The position numbers were made by a program, and so were the translations under genes. Source: an uncultured Pelagibacteraceae bacterium (GTDB lineage: Bacteria; Pseudomonadota; Alphaproteobacteria; Pelagibacterales; Pelagibacteraceae). Taken from it: a stretch of 64,000 nucleotides of DNA. This document shows, piece after piece, positions 1 through 13,330 of the stretch. The notes under the pieces are model-generated. The model made no database searches. It was not told the DNA's origin and saw nothing but the letters and a program-made list of their open reading frames with translations. The stretch is from NCBI GenBank assembly GCA_902597335.1, contig CACJXK010000001.1, forward strand, positions 62,001 to 126,000, given 5' to 3'. Each line of letters begins with the position of its first letter. The first letter of the stretch is position 1.

Positions 1-807
1 CATTCTGAACAATCTATTAGGTATGGAACTAACTTGGTTGGTGGAGTTACTCCTAAAAAAGGAGGTCAAATTCATTTGGAAAGACCAGTATTTAATACCG
101 TTAAAGAAGCTAAAGATCAGACAGGTGCAAATGCAACAATGATTTATGTTCCCGCAAAGTTTGCAGCTTCAGCAATTATAGAGGCAATTGATTCATCTAT
201 AGAATTGATTGTATGTATAAGTGAAGGAATTCCAGTTTTAGACATGCTTAAAGTAAAAAGAAGACTTTCGAACTCTAAATCGAGACTTATTGGTCCCAAC
301 TGTCCAGGGGTAATTACTCCTGATGAATGTAAAATTGGAATAATGCCTGGAAATATTCATAAAAAAGGAACAGTAGGAATTGTTTCTAGGTCAGGAACTT
401 TAACTTATGAGGCTGTAGCCCAAACCTCAGAAAATGGCCTGGGTCAATCTACATGTATAGGAATAGGTGGAGATCCAATAAATGGTACAAATTTTATTGA
501 TTGTCTAGATCTGTTTTTAAATGATGAAAAAACTGAGTCTATAGTCATGATTGGGGAGATCGGGGGTACTGCTGAAGAAGAAGCTGCAGAATTTATAAAA
601 AATCATAAGATAAAAAAACCAATGGTTGGATTTGTAGCCGGAATTACAGCACCACCTGGTAGACGAATGGGTCATGCTGGTGCAATAATATCAGGTGGAA
701 AAGGTAACGCTGATGAAAAAATTAAAATTATGGAAAAATCTGGTATTACAATGGCAAAATCACCATCTGAAATTGGAATAACTCTATTGAATAAATTGTC
801 TAATTGA
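1..807 (+). CDS. sucD: Succinyl-CoA synthetase alpha subunit, 5'-truncated by the window edge
   Basis: This is the ADP/GDP-forming succinyl-CoA ligase alpha subunit, which makes ATP or GTP from succinyl-CoA in the TCA cycle together with SucB's partner SucC. The open frame runs in from base 1, and the first visible residues (HSEQ...[11 protein letters not shown]) align with about residue 24 of the E. coli protein, so roughly 23 N-terminal residues lie upstream. The TTG at 34 is internal, not a start. The phosphorylated catalytic histidine sits in the [10 protein letters not shown] motif (codon 673-675). sucA follows after 33 bases, the usual alphaproteobacterial sucCD-sucAB-lpd order. Confidence 0.97.
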   Translation, partial: HSEQSIRYGTNLVGGVTPKKGGQIHLERPVFNTVKEAKDQTGANATMIYVPAKFAASAIIEAIDSSIELIVCISEGIPVLDMLKVKRRLSNSKSRLIGPNCPGVITPDECKIGIMPGNIHKKGTVGIVSRSGTLTYEAVAQTSENGLGQSTCIGIGGDPINGTNFIDCLDLFLNDEKTESIVMIGEIGGTAEEEAAEFIKNHKIKKPMVGFVAGITAPPGRRMGHAGAIISGGKGNADEKIKIMEKSGITMAKSPSEIGITLLNKLSN

Positions 808-840
808 TAACACCTTATTCGTGTATAATTATATTTAAAA

Positions 841-3735
841 ATGTCATCATCTAAAAATTTAGAATACAAAAAAACTTCATTTCTTAATAAATCAAATAGT
901 GCATTTATAGAACAAATGTATGTGAAGTATGTAAATAATGATCCAAATTTACCTGAGAGTTGGAAAAAATATTTTATAGATATTGGCGATGATATTAATT
1001 CAATTGTTAAAGAGGTTAATGGACCATCTTGGAGTCCAAGAAAAAATAAAATTGATGAGATTAAAATACTTGAAAATGAAATTGAGATTCAAGAAAGTCA
1101 AAATAAAGAAATAGATCAAAACGATATAGTCGCAAGTAACAGTAATTCTATTAAAGCAGTCTCTTTGATTAGAGCTTATAGACAGCGTGGTCATTTATTA
1201 TCAAAAGTTGATCCATTAGAAATGAGAGAAAGTGAGTATCTTGATGAACTACATCCTGAAAATTATGGATTTAAAAAAGATGACTATAGTAAAAAAATTT
1301 ACTTAGATGGTGTCTTAAATAAAGAATATTCTAACATAAAAGAAATTCTGTCCGTATTAAGAAAAATTTATTGTGGAAATATTGGTTACGAATATATGCA
1401 TATTTCAAATCCAACAGAGAGAAAATGGTTTCGTGATAGAGTTGAAAAAGATGAAAATGCATTGAAATTTACAGTAAATGGAAAAAATGCAATCTTAAAC
1501 AAATTAATACAAGCTGAAGGTTTTGAAAAATTCTTACACACAAAATATGTGGGATCAAAAAGATTTGGTCTTGATGGTGGTGAAAGTTTGATACCCGCGT
1601 TAGAGCAAATAATTAAAATTGGTGGTCAGTCAAATATTAAAGAAGTTAAAATTGGTATGTCCCACAGGGGAAGACTAAATGTTTTAGCTAACGTCCTACA
1701 AAAATCATACAAAAGAATATTTAACGAGTTTGCTGGTGAAATTAATAATACAGAGGAAGACAGCGCCGGCGATGTAAAATATCATTTGGGTGCCTCTTCT
1801 GATAGAGAATTTGATGGAAATGTTGTTCATGTAAGTCTAACTGATAATCCCTCACATTTAGAGGCAGTCAATCCAGTAGTTTTAGGTCAAACCAGAGCAA
1901 AGCAATTTTTTCACAAAGATGCAAAAAGAAATAAGGTTATTCCAATTTTAATTCATGGAGATGCTGCTTTTGCTGGACAAGGTGTAGTAGCTGAATGTTT
2001 TGCAATGTCTGGTTTGCCAGGTCATAACACAGGCGGAACAATTCACATAATTGTAAATAATCAAATTGGGTTTACAACTAGCCCAAGATTTGCAAGATCC
2101 TCACCTCATCCATCAGATATTGCTAAAATGGTTGAGGCTCCAATAATACACGTTAATGGAGATGATCCAGAGGCTGTAGTTTATGGATCAAGAATTGCAA
2201 CAGAGTTCAGGCTTAAATTTAATCGAGATGTGGTTTTAGATTTAGTTTGTTATAGAAGATTTGGACATAATGAGGGAGATGAGCCCTCTTTCACCCAACC
2301 TCTTATGTACAAAAAAATAAGATCACATCCTTCTGCGGCAAAAATTTATGGATTAAAACTCATAGATGAGGATTTACTTTCAGAAAATGAATTAAATAAT
2401 CAAATTAAAAAATTTAAAACTTTATTAGATGATCAATTTAAAACTGCAAAGGATTACAAACCAAAAATAGAATGGTTTGAAGGAGCTTGGTCGAGTTACA
2501 AACCTAAAAAAGGAAAAGATAAAAAGGGGATCACAGGTGCAGATCCTGATCTTTTGAGAAATATCTCAGATAAAATTAATATAATTCCTAATGAGATTAA
2601 TGTTCATAAGACAATTAATAAAATATTTAAAAACAGAAAAAAAACAATTGATCAAGGTTCTAATATTGATTGGTCATCAGCAGAAGCACTTGCTTTTGGA
2701 TCATTATTAGATGAAGGTTTTCCAGTAAGATTTGTGGGTCAAGACTCTGGAAGAGGAACTTTTAGCCAAAGGCACTCAGTTTTACGAAATCAAGAGAATA
2801 ATTCTAGATATATACCATTGAATAGTATCTCAAAAACACAAAAAAAATTTGAGATTGTTGACAGTTTCCTTTCAGAGTTAGCAGTTCTTGGTTTTGAATA
2901 TGGATACAGTTTAGTTGAGCCAAATACATTAACAATTTGGGAAGCACAATTTGGTGATTTTGCGAATGGAGCACAAGTTATCATTGATCAATTTATATCT
3001 TCGGGTGAAAGAAAATGGCAGAGAGCTTCTGGATTAGTAATGTTATTGCCGCATGGATATGAGGGCCAAGGACCTGAGCATTCATCTGCAAGATTAGAGA
3101 GATTTTTGCAGTTGTGTGCTAATGATAATCTTCAAGTAATGAACTGTACTACGCCAGCGAATTATTTTCATGCTCTTAGAAGGCAAATTCATCGTGACTT
3201 CAGAAAACCTTTAGTTTTAATGACACCAAAGTCACTTTTAAGAAATAAATATTGTGTTTCAGATATTAAGGATTTTAATAAGCAAACATCATTTCATCGT
3301 ATTTTATGGGATCATGCATTAAGTAATGATAACGAAAATTTTATAAAATTAAAAAATCCTGACGAAATTGAAAAAGTTATTCTTTGTTCTGGAAAAGTTT
3401 ACTTTGATTTATTAGCTGCAAGAGAAAAAATTAAAAGAGATGATGTAATTTTATTTAGAATTGAACAGTTATATCCTTTCCCTGTAAAAAGCTTAGTCAA
3501 AGAATTAAGACCTTATGCAAATAAGGCTAAATTCTATTGGTGCCAAGAGGAACCAAAAAATATGGGTGCATGGTTTTCAGTGAGAGATTATATTCAATGG
3601 ACATTAGAAACTATTAAAGCTAAAAATAATAATATTTCTTATATTGGAAGAAATCCTGATGCATCACCTGCAACTGGCTACGCAAAAAGGCATTTGGTAG
3701 AACAAGAAGAAATTATAAAAAAAGTTTTTGAATAA
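841..3735 (+). CDS. sucA: 2-oxoglutarate dehydrogenase E1 component
   Basis: This 964-residue protein is the thiamine-diphosphate-dependent E1 that decarboxylates 2-oxoglutarate and passes the succinyl group to the lipoyl arm of SucB. The length fits OdhA/SucA. Visible landmarks are the N-terminal E2-binding segment ([14 protein letters not shown]), the [12 protein letters not shown] block, the ThDP/Mg site GDAAFAGQG...NNQIGF, and the C-terminal transketolase-like region with [13 protein letters not shown] and the [17 protein letters not shown] block. The stop overlaps the sucB start by one base (TAATG), so translation is probably coupled. A TATAAT hexamer at 824-829, only 11 bases before the ATG, could be an internal promoter, but I see no convincing -35 box. 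Confidence 0.98.
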   Translation: MSSSKNLEYKKTSFLNKSNSAFIEQMYVKYVNNDPNLPESWKKYFIDIGDDINSIVKEVNGPSWSPRKNKIDEIKILENEIEIQESQNKEIDQNDIVASNSNSIKAVSLIRAYRQRGHLLSKVDPLEMRESEYLDELHPENYGFKKDDYSKKIYLDGVLNKEYSNIKEILSVLRKIYCGNIGYEYMHISNPTERKWFRDRVEKDENALKFTVNGKNAILNKLIQAEGFEKFLHTKYVGSKRFGLDGGESLIPALEQIIKIGGQSNIKEVKIGMSHRGRLNVLANVLQKSYKRIFNEFAGEINNTEEDSAGDVKYHLGASSDREFDGNVVHVSLTDNPSHLEAVNPVVLGQTRAKQFFHKDAKRNKVIPILIHGDAAFAGQGVVAECFAMSGLPGHNTGGTIHIIVNNQIGFTTSPRFARSSPHPSDIAKMVEAPIIHVNGDDPEAVVYGSRIATEFRLKFNRDVVLDLVCYRRFGHNEGDEPSFTQPLMYKKIRSHPSAAKIYGLKLIDEDLLSENELNNQIKKFKTLLDDQFKTAKDYKPKIEWFEGAWSSYKPKKGKDKKGITGADPDLLRNISDKINIIPNEINVHKTINKIFKNRKKTIDQGSNIDWSSAEALAFGSLLDEGFPVRFVGQDSGRGTFSQRHSVLRNQENNSRYIPLNSISKTQKKFEIVDSFLSELAVLGFEYGYSLVEPNTLTIWEAQFGDFANGAQVIIDQFISSGERKWQRASGLVMLLPHGYEGQGPEHSSARLERFLQLCANDNLQVMNCTTPANYFHALRRQIHRDFRKPLVLMTPKSLLRNKYCVSDIKDFNKQTSFHRILWDHALSNDNENFIKLKNPDEIEKVILCSGKVYFDLLAAREKIKRDDVILFRIEQLYPFPVKSLVKELRPYANKAKFYWCQEEPKNMGAWFSVRDYIQWTLETIKAKNNNISYIGRNPDASPATGYAKRHLVEQEEIIKKVFE

Positions 3736-5075
3736 TGAGTGAAAAAATATTAGTTCCGGAATTAGGAGAGAGTATAACAGAGGCAACCATTTCAAAGTGG
3801 CTTAAAAAAGTCGGCGACTCAGTTGAAGTGGATGAAGCTATTGTTGAACTTGAGACTGATAAAGTGAATTTAGAGGTCCCTTCTCCAATAAGTGGAATAT
3901 TATCAGAAATGAATTCAAAAGATGGAGATACTGTTGAAGTCGGTGCAGTGCTAGGTTCAGTTTCTAATGAAAAGTCAAATTTAGAGAAAAAATCGTCCTC
4001 AAAACAAGATATGAAGAAAGAAATTATTCCTGAAGATCACAAAAAAGATAAAGAGTCTAATGTCATAAATCTAGATGTAGAAAAAAAACCTAATCCAAAA
4101 TCTAATGAAACTTCTTTAACCAGCAAAGAAGAGCCTATGGAACTTTTAGATGAGATCAATGAAGAACCTCTTATACTAACTGATGAGGTGCAAACGACTA
4201 AACCTACAAAAATTAATCCTATTGTTCTTTCGCCTGCTGTAAGAAAAATTGCTAGTGAAAATAATATTGATGTAGAAAAAGTTAAAGGAACAGGGAGAGA
4301 TGGTAGAGTATTAAAAGGTGACCTTTTAAGTTTAATGGGTACTAACCCACAACCTAATCAAAGAAAAATTCAATATGGTGAGGAAGAGAGAATTAAAATG
4401 ACTAGGTTAAGACAAACCATAGCTAAAAGACTTAAACAAGCCCAAGAAAATGCTGCAATGTTAACAACTTTTAATGAAGTTGATATGTCTGCGATAATTT
4501 CGATGAGAAAGGACAACCAAGAGGATTTCAAAAATAGATATGGCATAAAGTTGGGATTGATGTCTTTCTTTGTGAAAGCGTGTGTTGTTGGGTTAAAATT
4601 ATTTCCAGCAATAAATGCAGAAATTGAGGGTGAAGATATTATTTATAAGAATTATTATAACATAAGTTTTGCAGTCGGTACCGATAAAGGTCTGGTTGTG
4701 CCAGTTTTAAGAAATGCAGATGAAATGTCATTTGCTGATATAGAAAAAGAAATTAAAAGACTATCTGAAAAAGCCAATAGTGGAAATTTATCAATTGATG
4801 ATCTTCAAGGAGGAACATTTACAATTAGTAATGGAGGAGTTTATGGCTCTATGTTATCAACTCCCATTTTGAATCCTCCTCAATCAGGAGTATTGGGAAT
4901 GCACAATATTGTAGAAAGACCAGTTAACGTTAATGGTGAAATTAAAATTAAACCTATAATGTATTTAGCATTATCTTACGATCACAGAATAATAGATGGA
5001 AAAGAATCGGTCACTTTTCTAAAAACTGTAAAGGAGAATCTTGAAGATCCAAGAAGATTATTTTTAAATATATAA
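3735..5075 (+). CDS. sucB: 2-oxoglutarate dehydrogenase E2, dihydrolipoyl succinyltransferase
   Basis: The 446-residue E2 core enzyme transfers the succinyl group from lipoate to CoA. It has one lipoyl domain at about residues 1-75, with the lipoylated lysine in ETDKVNLEV (Lys43), then a charged Lys/Glu/Ser linker of about 100 residues. The peripheral-subunit-binding domain follows ([20 protein letters not shown]). The C-terminal acyltransferase domain ends with the catalytic [11 protein letters not shown] motif (HxxxDG). The single lipoyl domain and SucA neighbour argue for the 2-oxoglutarate rather than the pyruvate complex. Start and stop overlap both neighbours by one base (TAATG). Confidence 0.97.
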   Translation: MSEKILVPELGESITEATISKWLKKVGDSVEVDEAIVELETDKVNLEVPSPISGILSEMNSKDGDTVEVGAVLGSVSNEKSNLEKKSSSKQDMKKEIIPEDHKKDKESNVINLDVEKKPNPKSNETSLTSKEEPMELLDEINEEPLILTDEVQTTKPTKINPIVLSPAVRKIASENNIDVEKVKGTGRDGRVLKGDLLSLMGTNPQPNQRKIQYGEEERIKMTRLRQTIAKRLKQAQENAAMLTTFNEVDMSAIISMRKDNQEDFKNRYGIKLGLMSFFVKACVVGLKLFPAINAEIEGEDIIYKNYYNISFAVGTDKGLVVPVLRNADEMSFADIEKEIKRLSEKANSGNLSIDDLQGGTFTISNGGVYGSMLSTPILNPPQSGVLGMHNIVERPVNVNGEIKIKPIMYLALSYDHRIIDGKESVTFLKTVKENLEDPRRLFLNI

Positions 5076-6469
5076 TGAATGATAAATTTGATGTTACAGT
5101 AATTGGTGGTGGTCCTGCGGGATATGTTTGCGCTATAAGATTGGCACAATTAGGATTAAATACTGCGTGCATTGAATCAAGAGGTTCTTTGGGAGGAACT
5201 TGTTTAAATATTGGATGTATACCATCAAAAAGTTTATTAAATCTTTCTGAGAATTTTCACAAAGCTAAAAATTTTGCAGACATTGGTATTGAGACAGGTG
5301 AGGTGAAATTAAATTTAAAAAAAATGATGGAAAATAAAGAAAAGTCAGTGTCAACATTGACGAAAGGTGTAGAATTTTTGTTTAAAAAAAATAAGGTCAC
5401 ATACATTAAGGGGACCGGAACTTTAATAGCTAAAGATGAAATTTTAGTAAAAAATGATGATCAAGAGACAAAGATAAAATCTAGTAAAATAATCATTAGT
5501 ACTGGCTCAGCACCTTTACCTCTCCCTGGAGTAGAGTTCGATGAAAAACAAATATTATCCTCAACAGGAGCATTATCCATTTCTAAGCTTCCAAAAAAAA
5601 TGATTGTAGTAGGTGGAGGATATATTGGATTAGAAATGGGATCAGTTTGGTCAAGACTAGGAACCGAAGTACAAGTTGTAGAGTATCTTGACCATATAAC
5701 TCCCGGTTTAGATAAAGAAATTTCTAGCGAGTTTATGAAAATTTTAAAAAAACAAAATATTAAATTTGATTTAAAAACTAAAGTTGAAAAAATTTCTAAA
5801 AGTAGTGAAGGAGTTACAGTTGATATTTCTAATAATGGAAAAAAAAGCAAACTAGAGGCAGATGTAGTTCTTATTTCTGTTGGCCGAAAACCCTATACTG
5901 ACAATTTAAACCTAGATAGCATTGGTGTAAGCCTTGATAAAAAAGGGAGAATTAAAGTTGATAAAAATTTTGAGACAAATATAAAAAATATTTATGCAAT
6001 AGGTGATGTAATAGATGGTCCTATGCTTGCTCACAAAGCAGAGGAGGAGGGAATTGCTGTTGCAGAATTGATTGCAGGTCAATCTGGACATGTAAATTAT
6101 AATTTGATACCAGGGGTAATATACACATCTCCAGAAGTTGCTTATGTAGGTGAAAATGAAGAACAACTTCAAGAAAAAAATATTAGCTATAAAATTGGAA
6201 AATTTCCATTCATGGCAAATTCAAGAGCAAAAGCGATAAATGAGCCTGAAGGATTCGTTAAAATATTAGCTGATAGCTCGACAGATCGTGTATTAGGAGT
6301 GCATATTATTGGTCCTCATGCAGGAGAAATGATCGCTGAGATGTCTGTAGCTATGGAATTTGGCGCTAGTTCTGAGGATATTGCAAGAACTTGTCATGCG
6401 CATCCAACTTTTTCAGAAGCAATTAAAGAAGCAGCATTATCTGTAGATAAAAGGCAGATTCACTCTTAA
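5075..6469 (+). CDS. lpd: Dihydrolipoyl dehydrogenase (E3)
   Basis: This 464-residue FAD-dependent disulfide reductase reoxidises the dihydrolipoyl arm of SucB and reduces NAD. The N-terminal FAD-binding motif is VIGGGPAGY (residues 9-17). The redox disulfide is GGTCLNIGCIPSK (Cys43/Cys48), the second Rossmann motif for NAD is VVGGGYIGLEMGS, and the C-terminal catalytic base lies in HAHPTFSEA. It is the last gene of the suc operon, starting by one-base overlap with sucB. As other 2-oxoacid complexes are not in view, it may also serve pyruvate dehydrogenase or the glycine cleavage system. Confidence 0.97.
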   Translation: MNDKFDVTVIGGGPAGYVCAIRLAQLGLNTACIESRGSLGGTCLNIGCIPSKSLLNLSENFHKAKNFADIGIETGEVKLNLKKMMENKEKSVSTLTKGVEFLFKKNKVTYIKGTGTLIAKDEILVKNDDQETKIKSSKIIISTGSAPLPLPGVEFDEKQILSSTGALSISKLPKKMIVVGGGYIGLEMGSVWSRLGTEVQVVEYLDHITPGLDKEISSEFMKILKKQNIKFDLKTKVEKISKSSEGVTVDISNNGKKSKLEADVVLISVGRKPYTDNLNLDSIGVSLDKKGRIKVDKNFETNIKNIYAIGDVIDGPMLAHKAEEEGIAVAELIAGQSGHVNYNLIPGVIYTSPEVAYVGENEEQLQEKNISYKIGKFPFMANSRAKAINEPEGFVKILADSSTDRVLGVHIIGPHAGEMIAEMSVAMEFGASSEDIARTCHAHPTFSEAIKEAALSVDKRQIHS

Positions 6470-6489
6470 TATATTTCATAACTTTATTT

Positions 6490-8445
6490 ATGAAATATCC
6501 AGTTCTTTTACCAAATATTTTTGATTACCCATTTACTTATAAAAGTAATTTAAATTTAAAAGTTGGAGAGTATGTTAAGGTTTCGTTTGGTAAATCTAAA
6601 ATTACAGGAGTCGTTTGGGATAATTTTGAAAAAAATAATAATAAAAGTTTCAAAATAAAAGAAATTGATAAAAGATTAAATATCAAACCTCTAAAAAAAG
6701 AGACAATCAAGTTTTTAAATTGGTTTTCTGAATACAATTTAGTTCCCAAAGGTATGTCTTTAAAATTACATTTATTAAGTGGTGAGGCAATCGAAAATTT
6801 TGATGATAAAGAATATAATTTTTTTTTAAAAAGAAATGGTTCTAAAGAATTTAAACTATCTAAAGACCAAAATAAAATATTAAATGAATTAAAAAATAAA
6901 GATAATAAATTTAGGGTTCATTTGTTACAAGGCACGACTGGTTCTGGAAAAACCATTGTGTATTTTAAACACATATTTGATATTTTAGAAAAAAATAAGC
7001 AAGCCCTAATATTATTGCCTGAAATTGGATTGACAGCTGAATTTGAGAGAAAATTCAAAGAATTTTTTGGATTTAATCCATCTGTTTGGCATTCTGGCAT
7101 TAGTCTAAAAAGAAAAAAAGTAATTTGGAGTGGTCTTTCTTCTGGAAAAATAAAAGTTGTAATTGGAGCTAGATCTTCTCTATTTTTACCTTTTAAGAAT
7201 ATGGGTTTAATAATTGTTGATGAAGAACATGATCAATCTTTCAAACAAGATGAGGGAGTGATTTACAATGCCAGAGATATGGCTATCTCTAGAGCAAAAT
7301 TTGAGAATATTCCCATTAATTTAGTTACTGCTGTGCCGTCAATCGAAACTTATTCAAATGTAAAAAAAAGTAAGTATTCAGGTTCTAGGCTATTAAAAAG
7401 ATATAAAGATGCAAGTTTACCCTCTTACGAAATAATAGATTTAAATTTAAATAAACTTAATAAAAATTCTTGGATATCAAATAAAACTGTAGAAAAAGTC
7501 AAAGAACATTTAATTAAAAAAGATCAAATATTATTTTTTATTAATAGAAGAGGTTTTGCGCCATTTGCATTATGCAAAAATTGTTTAAATGTATATTCTT
7601 GTCCACATTGCTCAATTAATCTTGTGTTTCACAAAAATAAAAAAAAACTTTTATGTCATTACTGTGGTTTTAAAAGCGATCTTAATAGAGATTGTAAAAA
7701 AGGTAATGAATGTGATCTAGTTTTTAGTGGAAGTGGTGTTGAAAGAGTTGCTGAGGAAGTAAAATTATTATTTCCTGACAAAAAAATTTCAATATTTTCA
7801 AGTGACACAATGAGTAAAAAATCCTCTGTAGAAAAACTAAATCAAATAGTTAGCGGTGAAATTGATATTTTAGTAGGTACTCAATTAATTTCAAAAGGTT
7901 TTCATTTTCCTAAATTAAATTGTATTGTTGTGTTAGATATTGATTTAACATTAAATGGCCATGATTTGAGAGTGGCTGAAAAAAATTTACAACTCTATCA
8001 TCAACTTTCAGGAAGAGCTGGCAGAGCAGGAAAACCTGCAACAGTTTATTTTCAAACTTTTGGAAAAAATCAAAAAATAATTAGTCAAATTACAGATCCT
8101 GATCCATTTATATTTTTAGATAGTGAACTTAAATTAAGAGAAAATTATAATTTGCCCCCTTTTGAAAGATTTGTATCTTTGATTTTGACATCTCCTAAAG
8201 AATTAAAATTAGAGCAAGAATCTAATAATCTTAAGAATTATTTGGTAAATAATCTAGATGATCGAGTTCTTGGACCCGTTAACGCGCCAATCTATAAAGT
8301 CAGGGGGAGATATAGAAATAGATTACTTATTAGATCTAATAAAAATAGAAAAATACAAAGAAAACTAAGTCAAATCTTGAATAATTATAAATTACCAAAA
8401 GAAATAAAACTGACGGTTGATGTTGACCCAATATCTTTCAATTAA
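6490..8445 (+). CDS. priA: Primosomal protein N', replication restart helicase PriA
   Basis: PriA is a 3'-to-5' DNA helicase that reloads the replisome at stalled forks. The 651-residue product is shorter than the ~730-residue E. coli enzyme, mainly at the N-terminal 3'-DNA-binding domain. Walker A is GTTGSGKT and Walker B is IIVDEEHDQS. The zinc region has CKNC, CPHC and CHYC, but the fourth pair is C-x5-C (CKKGNEC) instead of the usual C-x2-C. The C-terminal helicase lobe carries LVGTQLISKGFHFP and QLSGRAGRAGK. The ATG lies inside a 10-bp inverted repeat (6471-6498). It is probably transcribed separately from suc or by readthrough. Confidence 0.95.
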   Translation: MKYPVLLPNIFDYPFTYKSNLNLKVGEYVKVSFGKSKITGVVWDNFEKNNNKSFKIKEIDKRLNIKPLKKETIKFLNWFSEYNLVPKGMSLKLHLLSGEAIENFDDKEYNFFLKRNGSKEFKLSKDQNKILNELKNKDNKFRVHLLQGTTGSGKTIVYFKHIFDILEKNKQALILLPEIGLTAEFERKFKEFFGFNPSVWHSGISLKRKKVIWSGLSSGKIKVVIGARSSLFLPFKNMGLIIVDEEHDQSFKQDEGVIYNARDMAISRAKFENIPINLVTAVPSIETYSNVKKSKYSGSRLLKRYKDASLPSYEIIDLNLNKLNKNSWISNKTVEKVKEHLIKKDQILFFINRRGFAPFALCKNCLNVYSCPHCSINLVFHKNKKKLLCHYCGFKSDLNRDCKKGNECDLVFSGSGVERVAEEVKLLFPDKKISIFSSDTMSKKSSVEKLNQIVSGEIDILVGTQLISKGFHFPKLNCIVVLDIDLTLNGHDLRVAEKNLQLYHQLSGRAGRAGKPATVYFQTFGKNQKIISQITDPDPFIFLDSELKLRENYNLPPFERFVSLILTSPKELKLEQESNNLKNYLVNNLDDRVLGPVNAPIYKVRGRYRNRLLIRSNKNRKIQRKLSQILNNYKLPKEIKLTVDVDPISFN

Positions 8446-8480
8446 CTTTAAAATTTAACAATATTTGGTCAATCTGATAC

Positions 8481-8509
8481 TTGAAGACAACAGAGTCATG
8501 TGCTAGTTA
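8481..8509 (+). promoter_or_regulatory. Possible sigma-70-type promoter of the atp operon
   Basis: TTGAAG (8481-8486) and TAGTTA (8504-8509) are separated by 17 bases in the 98-base gap between priA and atpHAGDC. The -35 box is good but the -10 box is weak, so this is only a candidate. Nothing else is recognisable in this gap, and it does not fold into a tRNA. Confidence 0.3.
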
Positions 8510-8543
8510 CACGAGAAAATCATAGTAATAATAAGAGTTAAAA

Positions 8544-9101
8544 TTGAGTAAAAATAACAGTTTTTCAGTGACAACCGCGAGTAGATACTCGTTAGCACTT
8601 TATGAATTATCTCATGAGGAGAATTCATTAGAAGAAGTAGAAAGTCACTCTAACCTCTTTTTAAAATTAATTCATGAAAGCGAGGATCTTAATTCTTTAA
8701 TAAAAGACCCGACAAACTCAGTTGAAGATTTAAACAATGTTTTATCAAAAATTGCAGAGAAGTATAATTTAAATAAATTACTTACTAAGTTTCTAAGTTT
8801 TTTGATTTCAAAAAGAAGATTTTTTTTTGTGCAATTAATTCTTAAGGACTTTGTTAATACTTGTTCAAAAAAAAGAGGTGAAGTTAAAGCTGAATTAATA
8901 TCTTCAAAAGAATTATCAAATGATCAAATCGATAAAATTAAAAACGATTTGTCAAAAAATTTTAGCTCAAAAATAAAATTAGACTATAAGTTCGATAAAA
9001 GTTTAATTGGAGGATTAATAATACAAGTAGGAAGTATTATGGTAGATACCTCTATTAAAAATAAATTACAACAAATTGAAAATAAAATGATAGAGGCATA
9101 A
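8544..9101 (+). CDS. atpH: F1Fo ATP synthase delta subunit
   Basis: The 185-residue delta subunit is the OSCP-type stalk protein linking the F1 head to the peripheral stator. The N-terminal region (TTASRYSLALYELSHEE) matches the family's conserved 'xRYAxALxEL' start, and the C-terminal part has the expected DKSLIGGLIIQVG motif. The start is TTG, the only start giving the full conserved N-terminus, with a weak AAGAG ribosome site at 8533-8537. It is the first gene of atpHAGDC and is followed directly by atpA. The Fo genes are not in the window, as is usual in alphaproteobacteria where Fo and F1 operons are split. Confidence 0.94.
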   Translation: MSKNNSFSVTTASRYSLALYELSHEENSLEEVESHSNLFLKLIHESEDLNSLIKDPTNSVEDLNNVLSKIAEKYNLNKLLTKFLSFLISKRRFFFVQLILKDFVNTCSKKRGEVKAELISSKELSNDQIDKIKNDLSKNFSSKIKLDYKFDKSLIGGLIIQVGSIMVDTSIKNKLQQIENKMIEA

Positions 9102-10637
9102 ATGGAAATAAATCCGTCAGAAGTAACTAAGATATTAAAAGAGCAAATTAAGAAATTTGGAGATAAGGCTGAAGTAACTGAAGTAGGTCAGGTTTTATCA
9201 GTAGGAGATGGTATTGCTAGAATATATGGTTTAGATAATGTTCAAGCGGGTGAAATGGTAGAATTTTCTGATGGCTCAAAAGGAATGGCATTAAATTTGG
9301 AAAGTGAAAATGTAGGTGTCGTAATTTTTGGTGACGATAAATCAGTAAGAGAAGGTGATACTGTAAAAAGAACAGGTGCGATTGTTGATACTCCAGTTGG
9401 TAAGGAATTGCTAGGTAGAGTGGTTGATGGTTTAGGAAATCCAATTGATGGGAAGGGCGCACTAGATAAAAGTGTAAAGAGAAGCAGAGTTGAAGTTAAA
9501 GCTCCAGGTATAATTCCACGTAAATCAGTTAGCGAACCAATGCAAACCGGCCTAAAATCAATTGATAGTTTGGTACCAATTGGAAGAGGACAAAGAGAGC
9601 TAATTATCGGGGATAGACAAACTGGTAAAACAGCAGTTGCTATTGATGCAATTATAAATCAGAAGAAAATTAATGAGTCTGGAGATGAAAAGAAAAAATT
9701 ATATTGTATTTACGTAGCAGTTGGTCAAAAGAGATCTACTGTGAGGCAAATAGAAAAAACATTAGAGGAGGCTGGAGCAATGGAATATACAACAATAGTT
9801 GCTGCAACAGCTTCAGATGCTGCACCATTACAATTTTTAGCACCTTACACTGGATGTGCAATGGGTGAATACTTTAGAGATAATGGTATGCATGCTCTAA
9901 TAATTTACGATGATTTATCAAAACAAGCTGTAGCTTACAGACAAATGTCTCTTTTGTTAAGAAGACCGCCTGGAAGAGAAGCATATCCAGGTGATGTATT
10001 TTATTTACACAGCAGATTGCTCGAAAGAGCAGCCAAGTTAAGTGATGAACATGGTGGTGGATCTCTGACTGCTTTACCTATTATTGAAACTCAAGGGGGG
10101 GATGTTTCAGCATTTATACCTACAAATGTAATCTCTATTACCGATGGTCAAATATTTTTAGAAACAGAGCTTTTTAACCAAGGTATTAGACCTGCAATAA
10201 ATGTTGGATTATCAGTTTCAAGAGTGGGATCTTCAGCGCAAACTAAAGCGATGAAAAAAGTCTCTGGTTCAATGAAATTAGAACTAGCACAATACAGAGA
10301 GATGGCAGCATTTGCACAATTTGGTTCAGACCTTGATGCATCAACCCAAAAATTACTTAATAGAGGTTCAAAATTAACTGAGCTTCTAAAACAAAATCAG
10401 TATTCACCAATGACTGTGGCAGAACAAGTAATTTCTATTTTCTGTGGTGTAAAAGGGCATCTTGATGATATCGAACAAAAAGATATCTCAAGTTTCGAAA
10501 ATAAAATAATTGAAAAATGTAAAGCTGAAAAACCTGAAATCATCGAAGCTATTACTACATCTGGAAAACTTGATGATGAGCACGAGAAAAACCTAAACGA
10601 AATTATTCTCCAACTTAAAAAAGATTTTAGCGCTTAA
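9102..10637 (+). CDS. atpA: F1Fo ATP synthase alpha subunit
   Basis: The 511-residue, non-catalytic nucleotide-binding subunit forms the alpha3-beta3 hexamer with AtpD. The N-terminal beta-barrel ([20 protein letters not shown]) is followed by Walker [10 protein letters not shown] and the central ATPase domain, which includes [21 protein letters not shown]. The alpha-subunit signature [19 protein letters not shown] comes next, then the C-terminal helical domain. Length and motif order are normal. It starts immediately after the atpH stop and lies four bases before atpG, so the operon is tightly coupled. Confidence 0.99.
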   Translation: MEINPSEVTKILKEQIKKFGDKAEVTEVGQVLSVGDGIARIYGLDNVQAGEMVEFSDGSKGMALNLESENVGVVIFGDDKSVREGDTVKRTGAIVDTPVGKELLGRVVDGLGNPIDGKGALDKSVKRSRVEVKAPGIIPRKSVSEPMQTGLKSIDSLVPIGRGQRELIIGDRQTGKTAVAIDAIINQKKINESGDEKKKLYCIYVAVGQKRSTVRQIEKTLEEAGAMEYTTIVAATASDAAPLQFLAPYTGCAMGEYFRDNGMHALIIYDDLSKQAVAYRQMSLLLRRPPGREAYPGDVFYLHSRLLERAAKLSDEHGGGSLTALPIIETQGGDVSAFIPTNVISITDGQIFLETELFNQGIRPAINVGLSVSRVGSSAQTKAMKKVSGSMKLELAQYREMAAFAQFGSDLDASTQKLLNRGSKLTELLKQNQYSPMTVAEQVISIFCGVKGHLDDIEQKDISSFENKIIEKCKAEKPEIIEAITTSGKLDDEHEKNLNEIILQLKKDFSA

Positions 10638-10641
10638 AATT

Positions 10642-12937
<2,296 letters not shown>

Positions 12938-12938
<1 letters not shown>

Positions 12939-13330
12939 TGAGTGAAGAATATTCATTAGAAATAGTAAACCCTGAGAAGTCTTTTTTATTAAAAGATGAT
13001 GTTACTGAAGTGGTAGTACCAGCATACGAAGGAGAGATTGGAATTTTAAAGGACCATATTTCTATCATATCATTTTTAAAACCAGGGATTATCAAAGTCT
13101 TTTCAAAATCTGGAGATGATAGTTACTACGTAAATGATGGTATAATCGAATTTAAAAATAATAATCTCTCTATTTTAACCAGTCTTATTTTAAATTTAAA
13201 AGATATTGATAAAGGAAAAATATCTGAAATTCAAAAATCAGCTGAAGAGGAACTTGGTAACTCTGAAATTAGTGATCAAGAAAAATATTTATTAGATCAG
13301 AAAATTGAAGTATTAAAGTCAATTAACTAA
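12938..13330 (+). CDS. atpC: F1Fo ATP synthase epsilon subunit
   Basis: The 130-residue epsilon subunit has an N-terminal beta-sandwich (PEKSFLLKDDVTEVVVPAYEGEIGILKDHI matches the family's 'xxxGDFGILPxHAP' region) and a short C-terminal helix. It couples the gamma shaft to the c-ring and can inhibit ATP hydrolysis. A separate alphaproteobacterial inhibitor (zeta) is encoded at 46698-47006. The 3' end overlaps the convergent rppH gene by 12 bases, leaving no room for a conventional terminator between the two. Confidence 0.93.

Noticed and set aside
824..829. TATAAT before sucA as a separate promoter
   Set aside because: No -35 box at a workable distance; sucA is better explained as part of the suc operon.
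5461..5850. 129-codon minus-strand open frame opposite lpd
   Set aside because: Shadow of lpd; no family features.
8446..8543. Possible tRNA or structured RNA between priA and atpH
   Set aside because: No cloverleaf arms or GTTC-type T-loop could be found; only a weak promoter is supported.
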